A DNA stretch of 64,000 bases, from positions 4,593,001 to 4,657,000 of the forward strand of contig OX419756.1 in assembly GCA_948567375.1 (NCBI GenBank). Reading direction: 5' to 3'. The position numbers were made by a program, and so were the translations under genes. Below are positions 23,322 through 35,270 of the stretch, piece by piece (the stretch's first letter is position 1; the number at the start of each line of letters is the position of its first letter). The notes under the pieces are model-generated. The model saw nothing but the letters and a program-made list of their open reading frames with translations, searched no databases and was not told where the DNA came from. This stretch comes from Lunularia cruciata. Taxonomy: Eukaryota; Streptophyta; Marchantiopsida; Lunulariales; Lunulariaceae.

Positions 23322-23600
23322 GCACCAATCTCTCCTAGTCTTGGAGATTCTTCAAAGGGGTCAAAAACAGGGGAGATTTTTGATGTGACTCCAAGGTTTT
23401 AACCAAATTTCAGTTCATAACTTTTGACTCATAGTAGGGATGATGAGTGGATTCTAGATTAAGCCTGCTTGTACCATATATGCTATATCAAGGAGTTCTT
23501 CCCTTCAATTTCAACATCCAATGGTTCAGTTCTGATGGGGAATGATCAACCTTGTCAGATTGAGAGTATCGGATCCGTAAGGATTTGAATGTTTGGATTC

Positions 23601-24220
23601 AAATGGGTACAATGCTATGAATGGCTATATGGGTACCATGCTACAGTGGCTTTATGGGTAAAATGCTTAAAATGGGTATAACTAAGATAAGGAAAATTAT
23701 TATTACTCAAACATGATGGTTCCTCCTTCAATGAGGTGAATCATCTTTGGCTTGGTACTATATTGCAAAGAACTGCCTTTGCCTTTGAGTTGCTTAAGAA
23801 CCTCCTTGGTCCAATCCCTATACCTAATTATCTTCAAGAGGTAGGTGTTGCAAACTTTAGTGAACTTGTAATACAAGTGTTCTTTCAACCAAAGTGCGAG
23901 TTTGTCCATGGGCTCTTCTTTGTAAGTCTTTCCCTCCAACTTCTAAGCCTAAAGCTTCAAATCATGGATCTTCATATTTAGAGCCTTCCCTTCTGCTTCC
24001 CCCTTCATCAAGGCCACAAATTGGTCTCACACTTCTTCAAATTGCTGAATTGTCTTTAGCTTTGATTCTTCCAATTGCTTGTTCTTTGCTCTCAACTCCT
24101 CCAACAATCCTTCATGAATTTGGGCTCTTTTTGCTTCCTTGTGCATTTCATTATGCAATTCCTTTGCCTGCTATTTGAGTTGCATGGCCACCTTATTGTA
24201 CCCATATATTTTGGTTTTGT
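23601..24220 (-). repeat. Repeat E, minus orientation (arm 1)
   Basis: The ORF 23939-23703 encodes EGKTYKEEPMDKLALWLKEH, YYKFTKVCN and DWTKEVLKQLKGKG. Upstream in sense come KELHNEMHKEAKRAQIHEGL, LEELRAKNKQLEESKLKTI and QQFEEVRDQF. This is the most readable version of the coiled-coil sequence and ends with a natural-looking stop after GGTIMFE. The parent gene is not recognised. It could be a host gene fragment or the gag-like part of an unknown element. Confidence 0.5.
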
Positions 24221-24860
24221 CAGTTTTTTGAGTAGGGAGTGATATTTGGAGTAGAAATGAAGGTAAGATGTAGGAAATTGGTGGATTTGGATTAGAAGGA
24301 GGAAATCCAATCCAAGCCAAGGAAGTTGACTTTGTATCAGAGTGAAAAGGAACTTGGATCAGACTTGGAAGGATGGAAGATCCAAAGTGAGGATATTTTG
24401 CATTGGGTTGAAGACACCCAACTCATGATCTTCAAGTACAAAATTGACTTGGGCCACACCAACCAAGAAAGGATGCCTGTTGTGAATGGCTACCTCATGC
24501 AAGCTTATATTTGAAAGTGATATGAGTAAACATGCATTAGGTGTGATTTTTGACCAAGTTTTGACTGAAAAATGATTGCAACTCGGAGAGTATAAAATCA
24601 AGACTTTTGGAAAAAGAATTTTGCAATGTTGAAGCAAGCTCATCATATTAATTCATGTAGTCCAATAAATTTGGGGTAGAGTTGCATGCCAAGTCATTGG
24701 GTTGTTGTGCACAAAGCCAAGTGAGGAAGAGCAAGCTACAATGCCTTGCAAGGGCAATTGCCCAATTTTGACCATCTCGGTCAAGAGTCTTGTCATTCTG
24801 AGTGTAGATATGACAAGAAGATTAAAAGGATGAGTTGACTTTGGATTACCTTCTTGGCAT
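24221..24860. other. Spacer shared by both arms
   Basis: Matches 54201-54870. The ORF at 24326-24514 (62 codons, EKELGSDLEGWKIQSED) is not kept open in arm 2. No family is recognised. Confidence 0.5.
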
Positions 24861-25470
24861 GGACTTGGAACCTGAGTTTAGGGTTCTTCTCCACTATAAG
24901 CCAAATCATCTACTTGTTGCTCAAAAACATCAAAAGAATATGCAAACTAACATCATTATGATCTTACCTTTCAACTCGATGATAAGGTCATCCTTTCTTC
25001 TAGTAACCAACCCCTCCCACTTGATACCCAAATCCATAAAATTGCTTCTAATTAGATAGGTCCATTTGATGTCACCCAAATCATTTCTCTTATTGCTTAT
25101 CAACTTGCATTGCCTTGTCATATGTGAATCCACTTTGTCTTTCATATTTCCAAGTTAAAATCCTTTGTTTCCAACCCATCTTCCTTTTCCTCTTGTGTCC
25201 AACCTCCTCCTCCTCCTCCTCTTGTCCCTATCAATGATCATGAGGAGTATGAAGTTGACCATGTCCTTGCATTTACTACACGGCTGCCAACAATATATTG
25301 TGTACAAAGTCTGTTGGAAAGGGTATCCTCTTCATGATGTCACTTGAGAATCTCTTTTTTGTCTCTAGAATGCACAAGCAACTATCTAGGAGTTTGAAGC
25401 TTCTATGGTGACAAGGATGCCACCAACTAGTGGTTGGGGAATATGTAATAATATAAAGTGTATAGATGAG
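24861..25470 (+). pseudogene. Family B integrase C-terminus, chromodomain and LTR start
   Basis: Recognisable pieces are LEPEFRVLLHYKPNHL, an integrase tail like 2400-2560, FHISKLK-like sequence, and a chromodomain remnant (YEVDHVL, VYKVCWKGYPLHDVT). Then comes GGGGAATA and an LTR start TGTAATAATATAAAG at 25449 that breaks off at about 25470, where family C sequence begins. It is the arm 1 equivalent of 54871-56061. Confidence 0.75.
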
Positions 25471-25741
25471 CTTGAGAAAAATACAAAACTTCACACTCAA
25501 TACTCTGATGTCCCAAAGAAGCACCTTATCTTTATTATATAGCAAAGGTGATCATCTCAAAAGAAGCTCCACCCTTGGATCATATACATGGATTGGGGAC
25601 ATGTAAGCAAGCTCTACCCTTAGATTAGTTGCATGGATGGGTGACATGTTGGTCCTTGTCCTATCTTATTGGTCAAGCAAGTTTGACAAGAGGGAATCTT
25701 TAAAGAATCTTCTTGTAGGAATCTCAAACTAGCACGAGTGA
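25471..25741 (-). repeat. Family C LTR, left half
   Basis: Reverse-complement of the second half of the C LTR (compare 9640-9890). It is split at 25741 by the family B element, and the other half resumes at 39882. AGTGA at 25737-25741 is the left target duplication. Confidence 0.8.
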
Positions 25742-26189
25742 TGTAAAAGACCACTACCAAGGAGAGAAATAGGAGAATTGAAGATCACATTAGGACATTT
25801 GAATGTGGGAAACTCCTAATGCCTACCTTGAGCTTTGGCTTTGGTATTTATGGGAAACATACAAGGTTCTTGAGAAGCTTCCTTGAGCCGCCTTCTTGGA
25901 ATGCAAGCAAAGTTAACTGGGAAGCTTTCGAGAAGTTGCCTACTTGGCATGCAAGCTAAGCTAGTTGGAAGCTTCTAGAAGTTACCTACTTGGGGTGCAA
26001 GCTAAGCTAACCAGGAAGCTTCCCAAGAAACTTTCTTCTAGAATTTGCCACTTGGCATGCACATTATCCAATACTTGAGAGGGTATCAAGTAGCTTCTTA
26101 GATACTTCTAGAATATTCTAGGCTAATTTGGCCTATTTGTTACTTTGTTAGCCTTGACTAACTTCATCACTAAACTCCATATTGTTACA
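25742..26189 (-). repeat. 3' LTR of complete family B element
   Basis: Plus strand TGTAAAAGACC ... CCATATTGTTACA, followed by TATTCCTCCACC, the complement of the purine tract. Length is 448 bp. Confidence 0.9.
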
Positions 26190-26229
26190 TATTCCTCCAC
26201 CACTAGTTGGTGATGTTCTAGTTTCCATT

Positions 26230-26560
26230 GAAGCTTCAAACTCTTGGATGGCCATTTGTGCATTCTATAAATGAGAAAGAGACCCCCAAGTTGCATCATG
26301 AAGAGGATTTCCCTTTCAAGAAGACTTTGTACTATGTATGGTGTTGATGGCCTTGTTGAATGTGGCAATGTGCAAGGATACAATCAACTTCATACACTTC
26401 ATGATCATTGATAGGGATAGGAGGAGGTTGGACACAAGAGGAAAAACAAGATGGATTAGGAACAAAGGGTTTCAGCTTGGATATATGAAAGATAGTGTGG
26501 ATGTACATATGACAAGGCAAGGCAAGTCAATAAGCAATAGGAGAAATGATTTGGGTGACA
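26230..26560 (-). pseudogene. Chromodomain region, family B
   Basis: The ORF 26520-26332 encodes FHISKLKPFVPNPSCFSSCV and YEVDCILAHCHIQQG. WK-GYPLHDATWG-like sequence follows near 26290 in another frame. This is the degenerate pol C-terminus. Confidence 0.75.
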
Positions 26561-27700
26561 TCAAAGGGTCCTATCCAATTAGGAGCAAGTTTAGGGACTT
26601 GGGTATCAAGTGGGAGGGGTAGGTTACTAAAAACTAGCATAACCTTATCGCCAACTTGAAAGGTGAGATCCCAATGATGGTGGTCTGCATATTGTTTTTG
26701 ACAATTTTGAGCAACAAGGAGATGAGATTTGGCTTGTTGAATGAATTGGGATATGGTGGTCAAGAAGGTGGAAGTATGAGGGACATGAGATGGAGGAGGA
26801 GCAAGAAGAGATTTTGGAACAAGTGGATCTTGGCCAAAATTGAGGAAGAAATGAGAGAATTCAGTGCTTGCATGTTTGGAATTATTGTATGCAAACTCCG
26901 TAGTTGCAAGACATTCATCCCAACTAGTATGGTGAATGTTGATGAAGGTACAAAGCATATCCTCCAAGGTGCAATTTTCACATTCAGTTTGTCCATTAAT
27001 TTGAGGATGATAGGCCGTACATAAAGTAATCTTGGTGCCGAGTATCCGGAAGAGTGCTTGCTAAAAATTTCCAATGAATCAACGATAATGTTGAAGATGA
27101 GTACATGAGGCATCCCATGATGCCCCAAGACAATGTCAAAAGAGATTTGTACCAATATTGGAGCATCCACGGTACAAAGGTTGGTACCAAATGGATTTGC
27201 TTACTAAATTGATCCACAAATACCACTATCATTGTGTGACTTTGCTTTGTCTTGGGCAAGGATGTAATGAGATCCCAACTCAAATGTTCCGATTGAGCAG
27301 ATGGAATAGGGAGTGGTTGAAGGTGTCCACTCAATTTCTGGTTGTTGGCCTTGTTACATTGGCAGTTCTCACATGATTGAACAAACTCTCAAACATCTTG
27401 TGCCATGTTTGGCCACCACTATTGGTGTTGGAGGGTACTCAAGGTCTTTTCCACACCCATGTGACCAATGATTGATAAGTGATGGGCTTCTTGGAGGAGT
27501 AAAGTCAAAGATCACCCTTGGCTAGAACATATATCCGGTCTTCATGGAATAAAAGGCCTTCCTTGAAGGAGAAGGTGTTGTACTCCTTGTCACATATTGC
27601 AAGACTACCTTGTACCATCTGAAAGAAGAGATCTTATTGTAGAGTTGTCCTAAACTCAATTTGCATTTTGGAGTCAATTGATACTGCCAAAATTGCTACC
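26527..27700 (-). pseudogene. Integrase, family B (broken)
   Basis: Read downward from 27700: HHCC remnants (GHMGVEKTL near 27460, CENCQCNKAN near 27350), then LSWDLITSLPKTKQSHTMIV and VFVDQFSKQIHLVP (27290-27180) with the first aspartate. The second block is near 27080 and LNVKIAPWRI near 26990. Then comes the C-terminal ORF 26967-26527 (WDECLATTEFAYNNSKHAST, LTFQVGDKVML, LAPNWIGPFDV). Frameshifts occur at 27170 and 26990. Confidence 0.82.
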
Positions 27701-27789
27701 GTGATGAGAGGAAGAGACTTCAAATCAGGTTGTCATGATAGGGAATCAGGGATGATATGGAACTGATTGGATTTGTACTCAAGTTTGAT

Positions 27790-29060
27790 GTCAAACAATT
27801 AGAATTGCTTCTCCCATTGATGATGTCAACTCTTCATGTATTCCAAATGTAATGTTTGCAACAAGGGTTTGTGAATGGTTTGCATGATCACCTGTTTTCC
27901 CAAGAGATGATGCCTCCATACCTTGGTGGCATCATTGCTAGTTGTTCTTGATATCATATAGAGTAATTCCTTTATGTGATGTTTAATTGATGATACACAA
28001 AGGCAATGGGATGTAACCCATATGCGAATTCTTATTGCAACACAACTCCAATAGTAAAGTTAGAAGCATCCAAGTCAACCACACAAGGTAGTTGAGGATC
28101 ATATGGTTGAAGAATGGGTCTTGAAGACACCATATGTTTCAACTTTTAGAATGCTTCTTCATGCTTGGTGGTCCATTGAAAGCTTGAGTTTTTTCCTAAG
28201 AGGTTGGTCAATGGTGTTGTCAAATGCACATAGTAGTGGATGAACCATCGGAAAAAACTTGCCAATCCATTAAATGCTTGCACCTCTCTAGCATCCTTTG
28301 GAGTAGGCAAATCAATAATGGCCTTGATTTCTCCTCTTCCATCTTGATCCCTTCTGATGAGATCTTGTGGCCCAAGAAGGTAACTTCCTTTTGCCAAAAG
28401 ATACACTTTAACTTCTTGCAATAAAACTTCCATTGACATAATTGCCTTAAGACTTCTTGCACATGATTTTCATGTTTTGCCTTTGTCTTGCTATAGATTA
28501 AAATATAATCTAAGAACACCACCATGTACTATCCAATAGTCCATCCAACACCTAATGCATCTGATCCATGAAGACTAGTGGAGCATTAGTGAGCCTAAAA
28601 AGTAGAACTCTCCATTCAAAATGTCCATACCTTATGAGAAAGGTAGTGTTTTGCACATCTTCCCTATAGATTTGCCAATAGCTTCTATGAAGGTCCAACT
28701 TGGAGAAGTATTGTGCTCTACTCAATTGATCAAGCAAGTCATCAATTCAAGGTAAGAGATATGCACTTTTCACTATTTGTTTATTGAGCCCGCGATAATC
28801 AATATAGAAACAAAGTCCTTCATCCTCCTTTGGAACTAATAGTACCGGTGCTCCCTAAGAGGATGTACTATATTGTATGAAATCCTTCTCCAACAACTCC
28901 ATAAGTGTTATTTGCAACTCCTCCAACTCTTTTGGTGAGAGCCAATAGATTGGTCTACTCATTAGAGTATGCCCTAGCAATAACTCAATCTTGAAGGGCA
29001 TACCACAATTGGAGGGTAATCCCTTTGGCAGATTATCTTGAAACACATCTACAAACTCTT
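27790..29060 (-). pseudogene. Reverse transcriptase-RNase H, family B (broken)
   Basis: Pieces at 29046-28855 (FKIELLLGHTLMSRPIYWLS), 28737-28552 (FSKLDLHRSYWQI, FRLTNAPLVFMDQM) and 28525-28220 (MVVFLDYILIYSKTKAKHEN, VTFLGHKISSEG). The catalytic FLDD box reads FLDY. An RNase H remnant follows down to 27790. It is more complete than the copy at 1-830 but not functional. Confidence 0.85.
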
Positions 29061-29293
29061 GAACTATTTGATCAATGATTGCTTGATGAGGCTCTTGACC
29101 CTCCTTAGATTCTCCTTGTGCAATTTTCTTGATTCACATCACAAAAATAGACTTATTTTTCTCCAAAGTTTGCTCTATAGTTGCTTCATTGAAAAACTTC
29201 CCATTTAGGGACTTATCTTCCTTCAAAGCTTGCTCTATGGCTGCTTTCTTGACAAATTCCCCATCTTGGGATTTATCTTCCTTCAAAGCTTGT
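29060..29293 (-). other. Family B protease-RT linker
   Basis: On the plus strand it shows a short tandem motif (CTTCAAAGCTTGCTCTATGGCTGCTTTCTTGAC-type units), which resumes at 36888-37000. It joins the two halves of the split element. Confidence 0.75.
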
Positions 29294-29933
29294 TGTCATG
29301 CCATTTGTAGTGTTGCATCTAGATTACTCGGACACTAGAGTTCTAGTGATAGTAGCTAGAGTTATTTCAGCAGTTTCTTAGAGACTACTTTCTGACGGTC
29401 AAATTTTATGTTTGAGGTACTGACTTCACGGTGGGGCACACTATCACCGTAGACTGGTGCCCTAGCCAACTGGTCCACCCTCACTTGTTATCCTAGTGAT
29501 TGTGCCATTGTTATCTATACACTTGTAGCTTTGGCTAGGAGAGGTAGTTTGATCTCATCCTTGGTGATCCTGGTAGCTTAGGACTTAGATACAAACTTCT
29601 CTTATGTCAAATGCCAAATGGTGGCAGAGTCAGTCTCATGTTGTTTTATGAGATGGAGGGTTTTTGTTTAGATTTTTTGTGATTGGACCCCCTCCATTCT
29701 CTACTTCTTGTTTGTGCACCACATTTGTGTGAGGTGCACTGACTTTTGAACGTTGGTGCTCTAGTGTGCTCTTGGTAGTGAGGCTGGAGTGATGACCAAT
29801 CAGACTATCTTTGTTTCTCTCCGATGAGGTAAGAAGTGATGACTTGCAGATCGTGAGAGTGCTTGTTGTGATGGCAGGTTACAGCTTGCCCTTTCCCCTA
29901 GTGTAATTATCTCAATTAGAGTTACACTAGTGG
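29294..29933 (+). other. A1 remnant and leader, family A
   Basis: A1 runs from TGTCATGCCATTTGTAG to about 29455 (GACTTCACGGTGGGGC). Then it jumps straight to leader sequence (AGACTGGTGCCCTAGCC), so about 1 kb of repeat and leader is deleted relative to the copy at 13000-14108. No coding signal is seen. Confidence 0.65.
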
Positions 29934-31605
29934 GTGGTGCTTAGTTGGTATTGGCACTTGGTGGAGTATTTGCAATTTGTGGTTTTGGTTTGCGGTTGTG
30001 GTTGTGGTTACTTTGTCACGACAAAGTTTGTTGGGGATTCAAGAGGAGTTAGCCCTATAGTACATAGTGGGTTTACTCGAAGTAGCATTCGGTATCAGCC
30101 TGTATCTCGAGTCCCAATGAGAGAGGAGATTGACTCTGAGTTGGAGTTTGACACAAGAGCTGATTCAATTGAAAGTGCACTTGGTGTGTCCGTATCATTG
30201 TTGTGTGACATGGACGAGATTTATGGGGCCTTGAAAAGCCCTAGGCGTTACTCTGGTATAGTGGGTACCATTGAGTTGGATGACTTCATCCAGGAGTTTG
30301 ATGGTTGGTGTGATCTGTAGTAGATGCGGAACCCAACTTTGTTTACGTCTTTCATGGTATGGAAGAGGTTGTTTCAGCATTTGGAGGGTCCACCAATGGA
30401 TGACTACCACAAGTTCAGGAGAGCTAATTTGGAGGAGATTGAGTTATGGAGACAATATTGGTCTCCAAACTATGTCTCTATCACCTTAGGCTTGGTGGTC
30501 AGGAGTAGATTGACTGTACCTATGATTTCTAGCTAGAGTAGTGTTGGTGGAGCTAGTGGAGAGGCACTAGCTGGAGATAGTGTTACCACGAGTGGAAGTA
30601 CCGCTACAAGAGGTGATATGGTACCGAGGTTTTAACCCCATGGTGGAGTTCTTCAAGTGTTTGAGGCAGAACTACCAAGGAGTGTGGACTGACAAGTTGA
30701 GGAGCTTGCAAGAGTTCCAACGGAAGGTTGGAGAGACCCTAAGTAAGGCATACACTCGCATGAGGTGGCTGATCAATTTCACACAAGGAGTTATTGAGGT
30801 GGTCTATTTTTTGTATGGGATACTAGATATGGAGTTACAATGTAGAGTTCATGATGCTACATTGTTGTAGGCTACTTTGCCCACTTTGGCAGTGGTCTTT
30901 GGTTTGGCTGAGCATATTGAGCTCAACATGGTGGAGGAGAGAGTGGTGATATTTGGATTTGGTAGGGAGACCTCATCCATGGTTGTGACTTCTTCTAGAG
31001 TGTAGTAGAGTGCACCATGCCCAGTTGGTTTTTGAGGACAAGGTGGACAGCACAAATCCTATGGAGCGAGTGGAGGGCCTAGTGGAGTTAGACCCTTACC
31101 TTAATTTTTGGGTCAGCATTAGCTAGTGAGTAGTGGTGTTGCTTGTTAGACTTGTGGTGGACCTCACCATCGGAGAAAGTGTACTCAAGGCAGTGGACCT
31201 GATACCTTGGGTGCATCACAGCCAGTACAGAGGCAGTGTGAGCATTGCCACAGATTTGGTCATACTAGTGATCGATGTTTTGACCTACACCCAAAGTTAT
31301 GGAGTGGTAGGGCTGCTATGGCAAGTAGTAGAGGAGCTCCAATTTATGGAAGACGAGGTGGTAGAGGATCTATGCCTAGTAGGAGTGCGGTATATGCCCT
31401 TACTTTTGATACAACTATGGCTACTTGGATTGAGCAGTTGGAGCAGAGATTGGCTATTGCTCAGAGGAGATCAAATTTGGGCGTTGAGGCTTCCACCTCA
31501 TATGCTAGTAATAGAGATGCTTTGGAGTGCATGTGCAGAGCAATACAGGTGGACCCATATGCAGCAATGACTAGGAGTGCAGTACGTGCTCTAGAGCCTA
31601 GATGA
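29934..31605 (+). pseudogene. gag, family A
   Basis: Frames 29934-30320 (PMREEIDSELEFDTRADSIE), 30324-30536 (MVWKRLFQHLEGPPMDDYHK, RANLEEIELWRQYWSPNYVS), 30580-30870 (FNPMVEFFKCLRQNYQGVWT, RSLQEFQRKVGETLSKAYTR) and 31207-31605. The last holds a perfect CCHC knuckle, CEHCHRFGHTSDRC (31237-31278). The middle part fits the Ty3 capsid domain. It would assemble particles and bind RNA. A few stops and shifts break it. Confidence 0.85.
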
Positions 31606-34200
31606 GCATCAGTGGATTTAAACCCACAAAGAGGAGAGGTTGGGAGACAAGTCAAACTTTCCCTGTCTTTCACACTATTTGAGGCATTGTAGACTACATC
31701 TATGGTTCTTAGACGGCCTAGTGCAGGTGTATAGATGGTGATGGAGTTCATGATGGACTACCTACTCATCAACCACATGATACTAACAAATTGAGTCTAG
31801 CATGATGTTGGGGGTGGCTCAGCTGATTATGTAGTATCCTTTATTTTCAGCCAATGACATGTTTACATTGGGAGTTGACCCAGCTCCAGTGTTTCGGTTG
31901 TCTGCCACGGTTTGTGAGAGTAGGGATGATGCGGTTCCTACTACTAGAGTAGAGGTGGTTGGTAGTGGAGCTGACTTGGTTGGGGAGCATGGGATCCGAT
32001 CAGCGACAAGTGGTTTATAGAAGGCAGTGACGGCTAGACTGGAGGAGTTGCCCGCTAGACCGGCCTTTGAGTGAGCGTGGTTCACACCTGGTGTTGTCCT
32101 ATTGGATAACTAGAGGGGGATTTTCCATTTTGTGGCACCTTCAAGGAAGGTCTGTACACCATAGAGAGTCTTGTTAGACTCTAATGCGCAGCCCCTTATG
32201 TTGGAGAAGGCTACAGTTGTCAATTTGGAGTTACAAAAGACCAATGTGGAGAGGTGTCAATTTCAGATCCAAACATCTCTAGGTGGTGGTTCGACACAAT
32301 ATATCACATGTGGGAGCTTGTTGTCCAGGTTTAGCCTGGTCACCCAATTGATAGCTTGGTGGTGAGAGCTCAAGCTATTGCAACAATAGCTGAATCATAT
32401 GATGTGCTAGTTGGGGGAGTAGTATTATACTCCATGGGTTGTAGTATTGATTATTGGGAGGAGACAGCTTCCTATAGACCAGGTTGGCAATCTAGTGAGG
32501 GATGGGTATGTCACCTACCAGTACGCTTCATTAGTGGCAGTCTTGGCTAACTACAGTCCGAGACCATGGCAACATCAATTTTAGCTTTCAATGGTGCAGT
32601 TACTTGTCCGAGTGTCTTGTTGGAAGGGAACGCCTATGCATAGGATACTCTAGTACCAGAGGAGATCACTTGAATTTGGATTACAAGTGGGATTGTTCCA
32701 TCTACCTTGGATGTTCCATTGTGGAGTTCAAAGGAGGCATTGTAGCAACATGCAGATCAGTTGGTGCAACAGGCTTGGAGTGGAGCCTTTGTACAATCAA
32801 GAGATGAGTGTGAGGATGAGCCTCCAGAGTTGATTGCTTTGACACCTCTGGATACCACACTCATTGCTTGGCAGTATCCAATAGAGGGGATATGTTTATT
32901 GGAGTTGTTCAATGGGATCAGCACCGTACTAGCTACGGTATTATAGGCGGGTATACAAGTACAAAGGTACTTGTATCTAGAGAGAGATGAGACTGCTAGG
33001 CAAGTCTCTCTACATCATGTGGCACACTTGGCCTATTGATATCCGGAGTTATTACCAATGTCAACAGTCAGAGGTTACCAGAGGGCCTTACCAACAGACA
33101 TTTCCTTACTGGGTGCGCATGATCTGGAGAGATATGGACCTATTCACTTGGTGATTTTTGGATGGCCATGTTAGGGACATACACGTGCTGGCCGAGGTTT
33201 GGGTCTTTAGGATCCTCATTTTGGTGTGTTTTGGGAGATGTTATGGGTACTACGACATCTCCAGGTTCATCAGTCCATTTCTCTAGCTTACCTTTTGGAG
33301 AATATTCCTTTGATGGGTGATTCTTGCACCAAAGTGGTGGTGAGTACACATCAGGTCGATTCTTGGATGGGATCTGCTATATTGTTAGATACAGCTAGAG
33401 TGGGATCACGAGCTCATCGTCTTTGTCTTTGGTGGACAAACCTCTTACCCAAAGAGGTTTTATAGCGTGCTTATGATGGGATTCAACGACTTGACCTCAT
33501 CCTTGTTGATGACATCTTGGATTTTGGGAGTCAGGTGGTAGTGGTTGATAGGTCACCTATGGTAGTGGTGAACCTACTGGGACAATTTAGAGTTGCATTT
33601 CCCACACTCATGAGTTTCCCAAGCTCTCATGTTTTTTGAGAGGCATGACCTGGACTTGTTTGGGACTCACAATTATAGTAGTTAGTGGAACCCAATGATG
33701 ATGAGATAGAACGAGCGATGGGTTTTCACACCAATATTACCACTATTCTAGTAGTGTTAGAGGCATCCAAGCATCAGGTGTTAGGTTAGGCTATGGACCT
33801 AACCTGTTTGACCTGGATTGTGAGCCTTGGCTTGGTAGAGCAGCATAGGATGCACTTGATAGGCATCACCTTTTGGACACTTGTGAGCCTTGTGCCTATC
33901 AAGACGATTCAAGCATATGTTGGGGGTGATGGACCAAGTGGACATGGTATTCTTGGGACAATACCAATAGGGAGAGTGGTCTACTTGGAGTCCATCCAGG
34001 TGAGCGTGGGCTATTTGGATTACACCTTGGTCCACTTGGGATGTAGCTAGAGGACATGTGGAGCTTGCAGCCAGAGTGGATGGAGTTTCTCACACAGAGG
34101 TTGGGACCTCTAGTGGTCGAGGGCATGACACTATTGCTCCTAAGGGCCCACTTTAGCAGCCAGTTAGTACGTCTTCCACTCCTACTACAGTTATAAAGGA
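31606..34200 (+). pseudogene. Protease and linker, family A
   Basis: ORF 32171-32365 begins LDSNAQPLMLEKATVVNLEL, and an in-frame leucine precedes it (LLDSNAQ). This is a retropepsin start with DSG changed to DSN, followed by FQIQTSLGGGSTQYITCGSL. The remaining sequence to 34200 matches 3900-5550 of the other copy and contains only short frames. I see no second recognisable domain there. Confidence 0.65.
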
Positions 34201-34204
34201 TACT

Positions 34205-35270
34205 TTGGAGCCAGATCTTGGACCCAAGCTTAATGGAGAGGAAAGAGAGAGGGTTTGGAGGTTCTTGAGGAGCCACACGAGTTGTTTTGCCTTCAGTATG
34301 AAGGATTTGGGTGCTCTGAAGGGACCTAGTATACGGATTGAGCTCACTAGCAATACACCAATTTTTCAACATCCTTATCGATATAGTGAGATGGAGAGGA
34401 CATTGATTCAGAGCCAAAGTAGTGACCTTTTTGAGGCTGGTTTGGTGGAGATTTCACATGGAGAGTATGCATCAGCAACAATGATGCTAGCCAAGAAGGA
34501 TATGCATGGCAATTACATAGATAGACAGATGTGTGGGGATTACCGTCCTATCAATAGATAGACAAGGGCTGATTGGCATGCCATGCCTACACCGGAGGAG
34601 ATTTTTGATGTGATTGGGCATGCAAAGGTCTTCAGTACTTTGGATCTTCAAGCGGGAAATCATCCGTTGCCGATCAGGAAGGAGGCTAAGTCCAAGATAG
34701 CATTCTGGGCTATTGATCCTCACAACAAGGATGTGTTATATCAGTGGAGGTTCTTACTATTTGGGTTGAAGAATGCTCCTGCTGAGTTCCTGAGGGTCAT
34801 GGATAGGATCCTAGTTGGATTGGATTTTTCTTGGTGCTATATTGATGACATTTTGGTCTATAGCACTATTGTGGAGGAGCATGAGAGACAGTTGTTGGAG
34901 GTGTTTGAGAGGTTGAGATCTCATGGACTCAAATTACATCTTGGGAAGTGTAGGTTCTTCTACAAGCAAGTTGAGTATTTGGGTCACACTATCTACCCCG
35001 GAGGACTTGGTGTTTAGCAGACCAAGGTGGAGGCTTTTGCACGTATTCCTTGGCCTATGGATGTGTGTAAAGTGCGAGCATTCCTTGGGTTGGCAAACTT
35101 CTATTGCCGCTTTGTTAGAGGATTTAGTGCCATTGCCAAGGCCTTGACAAATTTGACCAAGCTTACACAAGAGTGGTATTGGGGAGATGAGCAAGAGAGA
35201 GCTTTTGCAGAGCTCAATGGGAGGTTGACATCTACTCCTATTTTGAGGAGACCGATCAGAGGATGACCAT
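34205..35270 (+). pseudogene. Reverse transcriptase, family A (catalytic box kept)
   Basis: Frames 34205-34561 (LRSHTSCFAFSMKDLG, FEAGLVEISHGEYASATMML, MCGDYRPINR), 34583-35017 (VIGHAKVFSTLDLQAGNHPL, FLLFGLKNAPAEFLRVMDRI, CYIDDILVYS, VEYLGHTIYPGG) and 35027-35266 (VRAFLGLANFYCRFVRGFSA, ERAFAELNGRLTSTPILRRP). YIDD is intact. Only a TAG at 34559 and another at 35015 separate the frames, so this is the best preserved Ty3 reverse transcriptase in the window. Confidence 0.9.

Larger units (their letters stand above)
21750..23600 (+). mobile_element. Truncated copia element with captured gene pieces (arm 1)
   Basis: Begins inside the 5' LTR (about 21750-21811, ending GATTCTTGACA). Then come the primer site, leader, antisense aldolase and CSP41b pieces, and the copia protease (23430-23595, DEWILD-ACLYHI, GSVLMGNDQPC). 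The rest of pol and the 3' LTR are missing. It corresponds to 47610-50120 of the arm 2 copy but lacks the solo LTR at 48031-48716. Confidence 0.82.

Noticed and set aside
31133-31570. 145-codon plus ORF as a gene
   Set aside because: It is an alternate frame of family A gag. The frame with the CCHC knuckle is the real one.
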